A stretch of DNA of 64,000 bases from Cryptomeria japonica (taxonomy: Eukaryota > Streptophyta > Pinopsida > Cupressales > Cupressaceae). Position numbers and translations under genes: made by a program. The stretch covers positions 224,613,415 through 224,677,414 of the forward strand of contig NC_081410.1 of the NCBI RefSeq assembly GCF_030272615.1. The letters run 5' to 3'. The stretch's first letter is position 1; each line of letters opens with the position of its first letter. A model generated the notes under the pieces. It saw nothing but the letters and a program-made list of their open reading frames with translations, had not been told where the DNA came from and ran no database searches. This document shows, piece by piece, positions 20,167 to 38,235 of this stretch.

Positions 20167-23100
20167 TCCTCCTCCCCTAGGGTTCGACTTACTCCTGGAA
20201 GTTGCATGAGTAGAATTATGAAGTAGGGACATAACATTTCCCACAATTTCAATGAGTTACTCAGAATCTTAACTTGCCTACTAGAAGGATGAAATACCAA
20301 AATCAACTTATTATTGTAATTAACTTACTATCTTCACAAGGTTAAATTCTTAGTATTTTTATTACATTTCCCTTCGATCTCAGGTAGGTGTTTGCAAGGT
20401 TCTATCTTTCAACAACTTACATTAATGTGCCATCCAAACACACATCAACTTCCAAAATCAAGGTTACACATATTGAATTTCTAGGAGTTCTACTTTGTTT
20501 AGGATTTGTCTAAAAGCATGTTTATCCTATTGTATTCTCGTCCATGCATGTTACTTAAGAAAATTGACATCACACTTAGCCACAATGAATCTACTTATTC
20601 TACATTCGAGGCACCTCATTAGGGTGTTAATACACTATTTGCTAAACCATCCTAGGTGCATAATTTCTTCAAACTTTATTAGGTGACAAGGAAAATTCAA
20701 ATTTATGTTCTTCAATACCGCCCTTATATAGGGTAGTTTTCTGCCACTAGGGATTAAAATGTTTTTATATTTCTAGGCTCCAAGGTTTAAGTTTTATAGG
20801 GAGCATCATTCGCCATTTCCAAACATTAAGGTACACAACAATCCCATTCCAAGGGAGTGATGGAAGTTATTAATACTTATTTTAGATATCATCCACACAA
20901 TCATCTCCATACCCATGCCAAATTTACTAGTCGACAATCATTACTTTCGCAATTCATTAGGTCTAGGTCACACTATTGTTATAAATTTTTCTCTTTCAAA
21001 TTACTCGCAATTAATTTTACTTAGGAGGATATTCCTTCCTTTATCTTAATTTGATAAAACACATTCTTTGTTAATTCTTGTGCCTAATTTCACTCCTTGC
21101 GGTATTCTCCCGTGACACACTATCAGTGGTTCAATGAACATGATAGACATTTACACAAATCACATCACTAGGGCTAGTTGTATCAACCATCAAAATGACC
21201 ACTTTGACATTTTACAAGATCAAAATACAAGTTACTTCTGCCAAGCCCAATAAAAAGAAGGAAAATACCGGCAATTGAAAAATATTAAAACTAGAAACAT
21301 GGCAAGTGCCATAGTTCATATAAAAAGAAACATAAATTTAGTGGTCCTCTCTTCATAAACATAATAAATAAAAATAAAGTTCTAGCCCCAGTGTCACAAT
21401 ATACTTTTCAAAGAAAATCAAAATTAATGTTGAATCAAACTCGAAACAAGATGACCATTCTAGCCATGCTATAGGGAGTAACCACAGCACATCACCCAAG
21501 ATCACGCATCATGAGTGTGTTAGGAAGTGATTATTAGACTCTTGAGATTTTAGATTCTTTAAAAATCCTTTATTGATTTACGAAATAAATTATTATACAC
21601 AAGAGATTGCATTCATTTTTTTTTTATAAATCATGTTCCATTTTAACCCTCACGTGCTTACTATTTCAAGCAAAACTTTCTGATATAATCCACTATCTAT
21701 TCAAGGTTATTAACATCCTTAATACAAAATTTGATACTTGTTTTCTTAGAGCCACTTAGGATTTGTATCATATAGTTTTACTAGGGACATCATTTGATTT
21801 CTTAGCACCTTATGTTAGCTCCTTGTATTTTCACCTTTAACATTAACTTGCCTTCATTAGGTAGGAGCTTTTGCCAAATTACTAACACTTAAGGTTAAGA
21901 GCCATTTGGGGTGGAATTATTGTCAAGTAAGGTCAATAACGGTTGACAACAATTTCTACCCACACATTCCATGACATATTTCAATAACTGGGAGGGTGGA
22001 CTTATTCTCTCCTACTTCAATTATGCAATTATGAAATCAAGGGGGTGTGCACTTGAAAAGTGGTCAACACCCATGCTTATTAATTAAAATTTAGTTAAAA
22101 GAGTAGTTATCTCTTTCCATATTACTTATTTATATTTACTTACTAGCCAAATTCCGGCATATCACAACCTTCGATCTCTCCACTCTAAATAAACCATCTT
22201 ACCATCCTAATATCCAGTTACCCAATTATGACATAACATAAGGATGTCCTCTAATTACCAATGTCTCAAGACTCCCATAATTTCCAAGTTCTCCCTTAGC
22301 TAACCACATAATTTGGCTCCTTATCAATGTTCTTTTAAAATATTTTATACTGCCAACTAATTCTCATTAAATCTTTGGTATTATATTACGGTTATACTAT
22401 CTTTCCATAAGCCATTTCCATCCGCATGTTGCTTCATCCATACTTGATGTTTTTGTATACTTTCACACTTGAGTGCCATATTTTGCAAAGCTTCTTCGAT
22501 TGTGCCTAGTAGTTAAATTGTGTTACATACTGTATTGTACCTAGCGACTAACCATGATTGGGTTGCACTTTTCTTCTTAGTTTTTGAACGAAAACTAGTT
22601 ACACATATCTAGATTATAAGATACTAATACCTTTATACTCCTTGTACTTCAATGGAGATTTCTGTTCGATTCCCAAACCAACTCTACTCTCTCTTCTATT
22701 ATTTACTTTCCCATAGGTTATCTTTCCATAAAGGAATTAGTTTGAGGCTTTACTTGCTTGTTTCCCAAATTATATAACCACGGATGAACTTAGGGCTTAT
22801 TGTAATTACGTGTTTTAACCCTAGAAGTTCATGCCTCCTTTCTCCTTATATAACTCAGCTATAGTATTACTAGGGTTTTCTGATCAGGGAGTTTGTCAGC
22901 CATCACTTTAGTTCTAATCTTCAGGGTTATCCCAACTCTAGCTTCACTACATTACTACAAAAATTGTCTAACAAATGCTCTTTATAAGAAATCTAGCATA
23001 ACCACATTCTTAAGGTACCTAGTCATTAGGATAGGTTAATGCTTCTATCTAAGATTTGCAAGAGTCCCTTTTTGCTCTTCTTCATTTATGTCTCCAATGG

Positions 23101-23693
23101 CGGCCTTGATCTTTTAACCATCATAATTTCACATAGCTTAAAAAAAAATTTAAGTTGAACTGTCTCGATCTTATTTATCTTGTTTATTGCCTTTATCTTA
23201 TGTCTAACTGTCTTGCTTGACTTGCCATGTCAAGATCATATCTTGATGGATGGAATTCCTTTAGTTACCATTAGAGGTATTTTATTGTAGAATTAACTCC
23301 TCATACTTGATTTGATTAGGGCAATTATTGCGTTTAGGTTCCAAGTGGAATGGTAACCCCATAAGTACTAAAGAGCTAAATTTCGTGATTAAACACCGAA
23401 AATACTTCTTGTAAATTAATAATTGAAAATTTTGCACCCTTTAAGGTTTTATTTAAGTCATAAATTTTATCTGACTAATAAGTTTCAAATTCAGGGCTTT
23501 TAGTGACCTTTGGAACCCCTAGAATTGATTTTTGTTGATCTATTGATTTAAAAGAATTTTCACTTATGTTCCACTTTATTATATCACAAGTTTCCACCTA
23601 GGTGTTATACTTCAAGCCATAGTTTGTTTTTCACTAAGTTATGAATGTAGCTCATGTTCACCAGTGTATAAACCTAGGGCTCTGATACCAAAA
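20167..23693 (-). other. LARD internal region 1, coding-free
   Basis: 3.5 kb between LTR A and LTR B. It begins (plus orientation) with the PPT reverse tcctcctcccctaggg and ends with the primer-site reverse gctctgatacca (23679-23690). AT-rich; I see no retroviral domain in six frames. The longest open frames are about 60-80 codons and are not conserved as proteins. The region is nearly identical to 28237-31779. Confidence 0.8.
23679..23690 (-). other. Primer binding site of LARD unit 1
   Basis: gctctgatacca on the plus strand is the exact reverse complement of TGGTATCAGAGC, the tRNA-Met primer site. It lies three bases from the LTR B boundary. Confidence 0.88.
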
Positions 23694-28236
<4,543 letters not shown>

Positions 28237-31200
28237 TCCTCCTCCCCTAGGGTTCGACTTACTCCTGGAAATCGCATGAGTAGAATTACGAAGTAGGGAC
28301 ATAACATTTCCCACAATTTCAATGAGTTACTCAGAATCTTAACTTGCCTACTAGAAGGATGAAATACCAAAATCAACTTATTATTGTAATTAACTTACTA
28401 TCTTCACAAGGTTAAATTCTTAGCATTTTTATTACATTTCCCTTCGATCTCAGGTAGATGTTTGCAAGGTTCTATCTTTCAACAACTTACATTAATGCGC
28501 CATCCAAACACACATCAACTTCCAAAATCAAGGTTACACATATTGAATTTCTAGGAGTTCTACTTTGCTTAGGATTTGTCTAAAAGCATGTTTATCCTAC
28601 TGTATTCTCATCCATACATGTTGCTTAAGAAAATTGACATCACACTTAGCCACAATGAATCTACTTATTCTACATTCGAGGCACCTCATTAGGGTGTTAA
28701 TACACTATTTGCTAAACCGTCCTAGGTGCATAATTTCTTCCAACTTTCTTAGGTGACAAGGAAAATTCAAATTTAGGTTGTTCAATACCGCCCTTATATA
28801 GGGTAGTTTTTTGCCACTAGGGATTAAAATGTCTTTATATTTCTAGGCTCCAAGGTTTAAGTTTTATAGGGAGCATTATTCTCCATTTCCAAATATTAAG
28901 GTACACAACAATCCCATTCCAAGGGAGTGATGGAAGTTATTAATACTTATTTTAGATATCATCCACGCAATCATCTCCATACCCATGCCAAATTTACCAG
29001 TCGACAATCATTACTTTCGAAATTCATTAGGTCTAGGTCACACTATTGTTATAAATTTTTCTCTTTCAGATTACTCGCAATTAATTTTACTTAGGAGGAT
29101 ATTCCTTCCTTTATGTTAATTTGATAAAACACATTCTTTGTTAATTCTTGTGCCTAATTTCACTCCTTGCGGTATTCTTCCGTGACACACTATCAGTGGT
29201 TCAATGAATATGATAGACATTTACACAAATCACATCACTAGGGCTAGTTGTATCAACCATCAAAATGACCACTTTCACACTTTACAAGATCAAAATACAA
29301 GTTATTTCTGCCAAGCCCAATAAAAACAAGGAAAATACCGGCAATTGAAAAATATTAAAACTAGAAACATGGCAAGTGTCATAGTTCATATAAAAAGAAA
29401 CATAAATTTAGTGGTCCTCTCTTCATAAACATAATAAATAAAAAGAAAGTTCTAGCCCCAGTGTCACAATATACTTTTCAAAGAAAATCAAAATTAATGT
29501 TGAATCAAACTCGAAACAAGATGACCATTCTAGCCATGCTATAGGGAGTAACCGCAGCACATCACCCAAGATCACGCGTCCTGAGTATGTTAGGAAGTGA
29601 TTATTAGACTCTTGAGATTTTAGATTCTTTAAAAATCCTTTATTGATTTACGAAATAAATTATTATACACAAGAGATCGCATTCTTTTTTTTTTTATAAA
29701 TCATGTTCCATTTTAACCTTCACGTGCTTACTATTTCAAGAAACACTTTCCGATATAATCCACTATCTATTCACGGTTATTAGCATCCTTAATACAAAAT
29801 TTGATACTTGTTTTCTTAGAGCCACTTAGGATTTGTATCATATAGTTTTACTAGGGACATCATTTGATTTCTTAGCGCCTTATGTTAGCTCCTTGTATTT
29901 TCACCTTTAACATTAACTTGTCTTCATTAGGTAGGAGCTTTTGCCAAATTACTAACACTTAAGGTTAAGAGCCATTTTTGGTGGAATTATTGTCAAGTAA
30001 GGTCAATAACGGTTGACAACAATTTCTACCCACACATTCCATGACATATTCACATTCCATGACATATTTCAACAACTGGGAGGGTGGACTTATTCTCTCC
30101 TACTTCAATTATGCAATTATGAAATCAAGGGGGTGTGCACTTGAAAAGTGACCAACACCCATGCTTTTTAATTAAAATTTAGTTAAAAGAGTAGTTATCT
30201 CGTTCCATATTACTTATTTATATTTACTTACTGGCCAAGTTCTGGCATATCACAACCTTTGATCTCTCCACTCTAAATAAACCATCTTACCATCCTAATA
30301 TCTAGTTACCCAATTACAGCATAACATAAGGATGTCCTCTAATTACCAATGTCTCGAGACTCCCATAATTTCCAAGTTCTCCCTTAGCTAACCACATAAT
30401 TCGGCTCCTTATCAATGTTCTTTTAAAATATTTTATACTGCCAACTAATTCTCATTAAATCTTCGGTATTATATTACGGTTATACTATCTTTCCATAAGC
30501 CATTTCCATCTGCATGTTGCTTCATCCATACTTGATGTTTTTGTATACTTTCACACTTGAGTGCCATATTTTGCAAATCTTCTTTGATTGTGCCTAGTAG
30601 TTAAATTGTTTTACATATTGTATTGTACCTAGCGACTAACCATGATTGGGTTGCACTTTTCTTCTTAGTTTCTCAACGAAAACTAGTTACACATATCTAG
30701 ATTATAAGATCCTAATACCTTTATACTCCTTGTACTTCAATGGAGATTTTTGTTCGATTCCCAAATCAACTCTACTCTCTCTTCCATTATTTACTTTCCC
30801 CAAGGTTATCTTTCCATAAAGGAATTAGTTTGAGGCTTTACTTGCTTGTTTCCCAAATTATATAACCACGGATGAACTTAGGGTTTATTGTAATTACGTG
30901 TTTTAACCCTAGAAGTTCATGCCTCCTTTCTCCTTATATAACTCAGCTATATTATTACTAGGGTTTTCTGATCAGGGAGTTTGTCAGCCATCACTTTAGT
31001 TCTAATCTTCAGGGTTATCCCAACTCTAGCTTCACTACATTACTACAAAAATTGTCTAACAAATACTCTTTATAAGAAATCTAGCATAACCACATTCTTA
31101 AGGTACCTAGTCATTAGGATAGGTTAATGCTTCTATCTGAGATTTGCAAGAGTCCCTTTATGCTCTTCTTCATTTATGTCTCCAATGGCGGCCTTGATCT

Positions 31201-31779
31201 TTTAACCATCATAATTTCACATAGATTAAAAAAAAACTTAACTTGTACTGTCTCGATCTTATTTATCTTGTTTATTGCCTTTATCTTATGTCTAACTGTC
31301 TTGCTTGACTTGCCATGTCAAGATCATATCTTGATGGATGGAATTCCTTTAGTTACCATTAGAGGTATTTTATTGTAGAATTAACTCCTCATACTTGATT
31401 TGATTAGGGCAATTATTGCGTTTAGGTTCCAAGTGGAATGGTAACCCCATAAGTACTAAAGAGCTAAAATTCGTGATTAAACACCGAAAATACTTCTTAT
31501 AAATTAATAATTGAAAATTTTGTGCCCTTTAAGGTTTTATTTAAGTCATAAATATTTTGACTAGTACGTTTCAAATTCAGGGCTTTTAGTGACCTTTGGA
31601 ACCCCTTGAATTGATTTTTGTTGATCTGTTGATTTAAAAGAATTTTCACTTATGTTCCACTTTATTATATCACAAGTTTCCACCTAGGTGTTATACTTCA
31701 AGCCATAGTTTGTTTTTCACTAAGTTATGAATGTAGCTCATGTTCACCAGTGTATAAACCTAGGGCTCTGATACCAAAA
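28237..31779 (-). other. LARD internal region 2, coding-free
   Basis: Near-duplicate of internal region 1, with the same PPT at 28237 and the same primer site at 31765-31776. One visible difference is a short direct duplication of cacattccatgacatatt near 30040-30070, present only here. An 83-codon frame at 31127-31378 is disrupted in unit 1, which argues against a gene. Confidence 0.8.
31765..31776 (-). other. Primer binding site of LARD unit 2
   Basis: Same exact tRNA-Met complement as in unit 1, three bases before LTR C. Confidence 0.88.
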
Positions 31780-34122
31780 TGTCATGCCCAAACTTTTTGG
31801 GCAAAACACAACAAACAATTTTTTTTCTTAAAACACTAAAATTACATGTAACCATTGCTTAAAGAGTTGATACATCTTAACAAGTTGTTACGGGTGAATT
31901 CTTAAATTATATTGAATACTATCATAACAAATACGATAACTCTTATTATCATGTGGATCAAATAAATTCTATAAGGGTAATAATAAATTCACTCAAAAGT
32001 CCCTTTCATTACAGATGTGCCTATTAATACTTACTATGTCCATTTCTACTAAATAGACATTAATAAAATTTATTGGCCTGGATATCAATCATTTACTAAA
32101 TATCAAGTTTCCTCCATCTTGTTACTACATCCTTCCTAAATAGCTTACTTAATTAGGGCTTCTATTAATTTTGCGAATATGAAATGCACTAAGCAAGTTT
32201 CGTCTTAACTATGTGTGGGCTAACTCTAACCACTAACTCAATTAAGCGGAAATAACTTAAATAGAATTAAATTTCGGTTTACTAAATGACTTAATTATTA
32301 TCTCATCGTTCTCAACTAATAGGTTAATTTAGTCCCTTAATTTGACATAGATAGAATTAATCTCCAATAACCAATAGTCGACTTTAGGAACTAATTAAGT
32401 TAGTCCTAGGACTTAGTTGATAATGTCTAGAATTTTTTTTTTTTAATTTTTTTATTAAATAATTAAAAATTGCCTAAATTATATCGATGAAAGGGATCAA
32501 TTAACTTCAATGAATATTTTCCTATAAAGTTTAATCTTAATCAAAACCTATATTTAGTGGGCTAAAGGAAAATATTTTTCCCAAAGCCAAAATAGCTTAC
32601 CCAACCTTATTATTGAGTTTCTAAAAGATTAAACTTCCTAAGTAATTTAAACTTTAAACATTTTTTTTTTATTTATTTATAATAATAACTCCATATAAGA
32701 TATAATCACTTAACAAAATATTTTATCTACATTTTATCCTAACCAATCATATTTATAAACTCTATATATATTCTTATATATAAAGATATATTTATAAATA
32801 TAATTAAATAAACTTTTATATAATTATACAATAACCTTACAAAACCCTAAACTAGTAATATATATATTACAAAATACTCAACAATCTATAATCTATTTTT
32901 TTTTCTCTTATCCCACCCTAACCCTACCCGAGCTAGGGTTTTACTTGTCTTATTGTACACAGGGCGGAGGTCTCCATGTGGGAGTAGTGGCGGCCGAACA
33001 CAAGGGAGGGGTGGAGGCAGTGCGCCGCCGCCATTGTGTGTTCACACAGTGGCAACTGCGGGGCTGTCCACTGTGTGTGCACACAGTGGAAGCCGCGGCG
33101 CCACTATGTGTACACACAGTGGATAGCCCATTCTCGTTTTATATATATATATATATATTTTTTATTTTATTTTTTTATTTATTTATTTTTTAAATATTTA
33201 TTTTATAATATGTCAATTTTATATATATATACATATATATATTTATATAGGTTTATATATATATTTTACATATACAAAATTTCTTTTATTATTTTTTTTT
33301 CTTTAAAAAGAATAATGGTAGTATTTGTCTATCTATATATATATTTAAATGTGTATATATATATTTTGCATATACAAAATCTCTTTTATATTTTTTTTTC
33401 TTTTTAAACAGCATGATTATAATAATCTGATTTATTACAATGTATTTTTTTTTTTTAAAAGAATAGTCCATTTAAATCTAGATGTTAATTTCTGCAAACA
33501 AGTAAGATGTCCAAACTAAATTAATTTATACAGCAACTATTTTTAGACTAGAAAATATTGAAATAAAACTTAGAAATGTTCATACTAATTTTTAGATTTG
33601 CCTTCTTCTGTTATGTATGTGGCAGAAATAAATAAATTTGGTACAGCAACTATATAATAAGATATTATTTAAAGTAGATTGACCATTTAGCTTTAGATTT
33701 GATTTTTTTCTGTAATCTATATAAATGACAGCATTCAAATAATCTTAACAGCAATTAAATGTTTTATTAATTAATTTTAACCTTAGAGATAGATATACTA
33801 TTTTTGATTTTATTTTCTACAAATAGTTTAGATGACATATTTAAATAAACTAAATTTAACATGTCCATGTATAAATCAAATGTTTTATTACCAACCTACT
33901 ATATGCATGCAAAACCAATTCTATTTCTTTTCAAATAAATTGTTTCAAATGCGTAAGGGAAATCACAACTTTCTTTCTTTTTAGAACATCCTATCCACAC
34001 AATATTTATTTCAAACTTTAGGGACTAAAATCAGAAATAATCATTTTCCTTCCTGCAATATAACTTAAATGACTATTACAAATATTTAAATCTTATCTCC
34101 AAGATACTCTTGTCACTTTACA
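31780..34122 (-). repeat. LARD LTR copy C, first part
   Basis: Collinear with copy B up to the LINE insertion point at 34122. The palindromic minisatellite is present (about 33030-33125) but the TA tract is shortened and followed by a T/A-rich stretch absent from copies A and B. Confidence 0.85.
34063..34122. repeat. 60 bp target site duplication of the LINE, left copy
   Basis: From acttaaatgactattacaaa to cttgtcactttaca, this block is repeated without a single difference at 38176-38235. The homologous place in LARD copies A and B has it once. Confidence 0.97.
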
Positions 34123-34129
34123 CAATGCT

Positions 34130-36247
34130 GATGGGATGTGCGAATAGGACTGAAGCCATGGCTTTCAAAAGATTCTTGACATTTATGCATTAGCTTCTCG
34201 TCAGGAAGTGAACAAGAATAAATCGGAAATCTTCTTCTTCAACACTTCGCAAAACATAGAGACAGATATTTGTAATATCTTAGGGTTTGATAAAGGGAAA
34301 CTTCCTTGTAAATATTTAGGGATTCCGATGGATAAGGGAAACAATATTAATTCATTATGGAAAGGAATCCTTGAAAAGATGGATCTCAGGTTGAATTCTT
34401 GGAAGAACAAATGCCTCTCTTCGGCTGGGAGGATTACATTACTAAAAGCTGTTATGGCGGCTATTCCGATATATCAAATGTCCTGCTAGCAATTACCTAA
34501 AGGAGCTCGACTAGAAATGGTAAAAAGGATGAGGAAGTTCTTTTGGAATATGAATTCAAACAAAAAGAAATTTGCTTTAATTTCTTGGGATAAAATTAGC
34601 CAACCTATCAGTATAGGGGGAGTTGGCATCAAAGATTTGGGGGTACAAAACATGGCTCTGGGGGCGAAGTTAGTCTGGAAAATGTACTCGGAACCAGATC
34701 TTAAATGGGTAAGGATCCTCAAAGCTAAATATCTCACTAATTCCAACCTTGATAGTATACTGAGGACGGAAATACTACCCAAGGGATCCAAAGTCTGGAA
34801 TTTTATGCTAGAATGTAAAGAGGTGATCAGGGATTATCTAACATGGGATATTGCGGAAGGATCTGAGGCACTGTTCTGGGAAGACTCTTGGGGGGGATAT
34901 TCAGCCCTAGACAAAATAGGAATAAGCGAAGAAGGTATAGAACAGTGCAAATCAATCAGGGGCAGGTATGTTAAGGATTATATCAAGCTTATCTCCAATG
35001 ACCCCGCTTTGGGTTGGGAGTGGAAACCCCTTGATGAGATAAACTTGTCAAATGCAGACAAGGAGAACCTCTGGAATTATTTGAGGCATAGACATCTATC
35101 ATTACATAGTGGGAAAGATAGGATAATATGGGCGGGTAGTGCTTCGGGCATTTATAAAGCCAAAGAAGGATACTCACTTTTAAAACTCAGACGAGCTGCA
35201 ACCAATCCTAACATTCCGATTAGCCTATGCTAGAATAACGTTGGTATACCCAAAGTTGGTATCTTCTCATGGGCAGCTTTCCAAAAAAGGATTCTTACCT
35301 CAGATTGGTTCTCAAAATTAGGATTCATGGGACCATCGAGATGCCCTCTATGCGAATCAGAGGAAGAAAATGCGGATCACCTGCTTCTTAATTGTAGTTT
35401 CAGTCAGAGATGTTGGGAATGGCTTTGCTCAAGCCTTGGTTGGCCGACTCCGAGACCTAGGGACATTTCAGAATGGCTGATTAGTTGGCAACCTCCTCAC
35501 ACGAAGGATATATATCACTTAGTGTGGACAATTGCCCCGGCAATCCTCATATGGGAAATATGGAAGGAGAGAAACAGGCGGATCTTTAAAGAATCAAAAT
35601 TGAGGGTAGAATCCCTTCTAAATAAGATCGAGGTAACAATTGTGGAAAAAGTCAATAATAGACTAAGACATACATAGGAAAAGTCTATTAATTTAACCAG
35701 ATGGGATGAGGTACTTCGATCTAAATGGATGGGTTTGATAATTCCCCCGTTTATTGGGAGTGGAGGTAAACAGGCTGAGATAGATAGGAAGCTAACAAAA
35801 TGGGCTCCCCCCTGAAAGGGCTGGGCTAAGCTAAACTTTGATGGTGCTTCCCGAGGGAACCCTGGAGTAGCAGGTATAGGGTGTGCTATTCACCAAGATA
35901 ACGGAGTACTAATAGCTAGCATTAATAAGCCTATAGGTGTGGCTTCAAATAACATGGCTGAGTTTTCAGCGTTGCGGGAGGGATTGATTATAGCTAAATC
36001 ACTCAAGATTAAATATCTGGAAATTGAAGGGAATTCGACGTTAACTATAAATGCAGTCAGGACTAGGGAAGTGTCAAACTGGAAATTGAAAGCGGAATTA
36101 AAAAGAATTCTGGATTTGATCAAATACTTTGAGGAAACTTCGGTTAAACATATTTATAGGGAAGGGAATTCTATAGCAAACAAGTTAGCCAATTTAGGGG
36201 CAGATGGTAATTTGTATGTCTTTAGGAAGGGTATACCCTCGGATTAA
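34130..36247 (+). pseudogene. LINE ORF2 C-terminus: RT tail, zf-RVT and RNase H
   Basis: One reading frame runs from 34130 to 36247 with no frameshift and only about six stops, two of them near the start and the others near 34487, 35231, 35675 and 35812. Order: end of the reverse transcriptase palm (ADGM, second active Asp lost; QKILDIYALAS; SEIFFFNTSQNI); the LPCKYLGIPM and SSAGRITLLKAV blocks typical of plant L1 elements; a connection region (GGVGIKDLGVQNMALGAKLV); a zinc-knuckle-like zf-RVT segment near 35335 (CPLCESEEENADHLLLNC); and RNase H from about 35820 (LNFDGASRGNPG, AEFSALREG). At the third catalytic position EGNS stands where EGDS is usual. RNase H downstream of the polymerase is known in one plant L1 branch. 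Confidence 0.92.
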
Positions 36248-36375
36248 TTTTAGGTGATGGCCGTGTCACCCCTTCATATCACTCCTCTCCAAGTCCTCTC
36301 CAAGTCCCTCATTTATAAGCTCTAGGAAGTGCGGTCACTGTTTCCTTATATCAGCATTTTGGTATACTAAGATTC

Positions 36376-36433
<58 letters not shown>

Positions 36434-38175
36434 TCACATATATATATATGTATATATTTATAGATAATCCCATATGTATTTATCATCGGATTGATTCATG
36501 TTATATGATGTATTCATATATATATAAATATATACATATATATATAAATATATACATATATATATATTCATATATATAGATATATGTATATATATACAAT
36601 CATATATATATACATATATATATATACTCATATATATATGTATATATATACATATATATATGTGTGTGTGTGTGTGGGTGTAAATAGAAACATACACAAT
36701 TACACACACACACATATATACATATATATATACAGGAACTATATGTATTTGAGTATGTATATATATATATATATAAATATATATTCATATCCATCCATAT
36801 CTGAACCTTCATATATGCTTGTTTATATCTCTCCTCACCTGTCCCTAGACACCCAATTCTGTGTGTGGGTGAAAGGGGCGTTTTAGGCGTGTAGAGAGGA
36901 GATTGGTAGAAGTTTGGTATTTCTGCTCTGGCACATGCAGGTTTCCCCTCCAGTGCAAGTAGTCTGAGTTAAGATTGTCCTGGGCAGCGAGGGTATAGAC
37001 TTCAATAAGGAATATATCATGTCTTTTAATGACAATAAGGGACTGCCAGGCTATGTGTCTTCGTGCTAAGGTTACTGGTTTTTTTAGATATTTGGTATTC
37101 AAGATTCTATGTATCGGTTAGTGTTGGTAATAATTTTAACATAGGATATAAGCCCTGTGTTAAAATTGGGACAGATATCTCTGGTTTCTGTCTCGTTGGT
37201 TGTATGACAGAAGAGGATTTTACAAAATATCATAGCATTTGACTTATCTTGGATTTTGAGATACCCTTTCTCTACCGTGTGGGGTTCATTCAGGTTCTTA
37301 CAAACTACTGAGGAATGGGTGGCATGTTTTTCTATAGAGGTTTTAAGGAGGGAAGTAGAGGAAAGTCCATGCTTAGTCATGGATACAGATATTTAGAAGG
37401 TTCTATTTATGATAAGACTCTGGACAGTCCCTTTGCTCTTTTGTTGTTTCACTCCTTTCTCCAGGCATATATATTTCTGTGTGCATCTGTATATACTCAT
37501 GATCCTGGCAGACTCAATGATAGATTATTTCGCATATTGGCATATAAATATACATACATATGCATATGAATATATTTATGTTTTGGAGAATCAGATGTCT
37601 GCATAGTTAAAAGTAATTAAGGAACTGATAGAAATTGATCCTTTTCATTAGTGTAGGTAGAATTGTAGCCTGGATAATCTCTTAAATTCAAACCCAAAAG
37701 GTTAAGATGGTTTCAAGCTAAGGGATATCCAGGCTATAATCCTCTTACATAAAAAGAAAAGATACTATTATTCATTGAATGATTGTTGCAAATTATTATG
37801 TTTACTATGCTTCTAACAGTCTGGCAAAGTAAGTTGCAATAAGGTTTTGCAGATTCGGGATATAGGACAAAAGTTAAAGCTCGAAGTATTAGTGGATTCG
37901 CCATATTTGTGAAGATGGATCCAACCGGAAAAGTGTTGCAAGATTTTATGTACAGAAAGAAACTAAAATGTCTAAATAAGACAGCCTCCATCCTCAGATG
38001 AGGATTTGTAAAAATTTACAGTTGTTTATAATATCTGATCCCATAAGGGATCTGGGCTAGACCGGAGGTTTTCTTATCTCCATTCTTTCCTACCGGTGCC
38101 CACACTGAATGGAGATGTAATATTTTTATAAAAGAAATAAATTTTGGCTTCGGCCTTTTATCGATCAAAAAAAAA
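36248..38175 (+). other. LINE 3' region with TA/CA microsatellites and A-tail
   Basis: About 1.9 kb without coding sequence. (TA)n lies at about 36378-36432 and mixed TATG/TACA and TG/CA repeats at 36505-36780. The end reads aaataaattttggcttcggc followed by cttttatcgatc and about ten A, the usual 3' end of plant LINEs. This is long for a LINE 3' UTR, so part of it could be older captured sequence. Several short frames here are repeat artefacts. Confidence 0.75.
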
Positions 38176-38235
38176 ACTTAAATGACTATTACAAATATTT
38201 AAATCTTATCTCCAAGATACTCTTGTCACTTTACA
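38176..38235. repeat. 60 bp target site duplication of the LINE, right copy
   Basis: Identical to 34063-34122 and directly follows the A-tail, after which LARD LTR C resumes. Confidence 0.97.

Larger units (their letters stand above)
34123..38175 (+). mobile_element. 5'-truncated L1-type LINE with RNase H
   Basis: A 4.05 kb non-LTR retrotransposon ending in an A-run (38167-38176) and flanked by a 60 bp target duplication. It begins inside the reverse transcriptase gene at the remnant of the FADD active-site motif and carries only the C-terminal part of ORF2, an RNase H domain and a long 3' region. ORF1, the endonuclease and most of the polymerase are missing, as is usual when first-strand synthesis stops early. 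It sits inside LARD LTR C. Confidence 0.95.

Noticed and set aside
20115-20306. 63-codon frame spanning the LARD PPT, kept in all three units
   Set aside because: It crosses the LTR/internal boundary and is preserved only because the units are near-identical.
36378-36780. Histidine/tyrosine/isoleucine-rich frames on both strands
   Set aside because: Microsatellite translation within the LINE 3' region.
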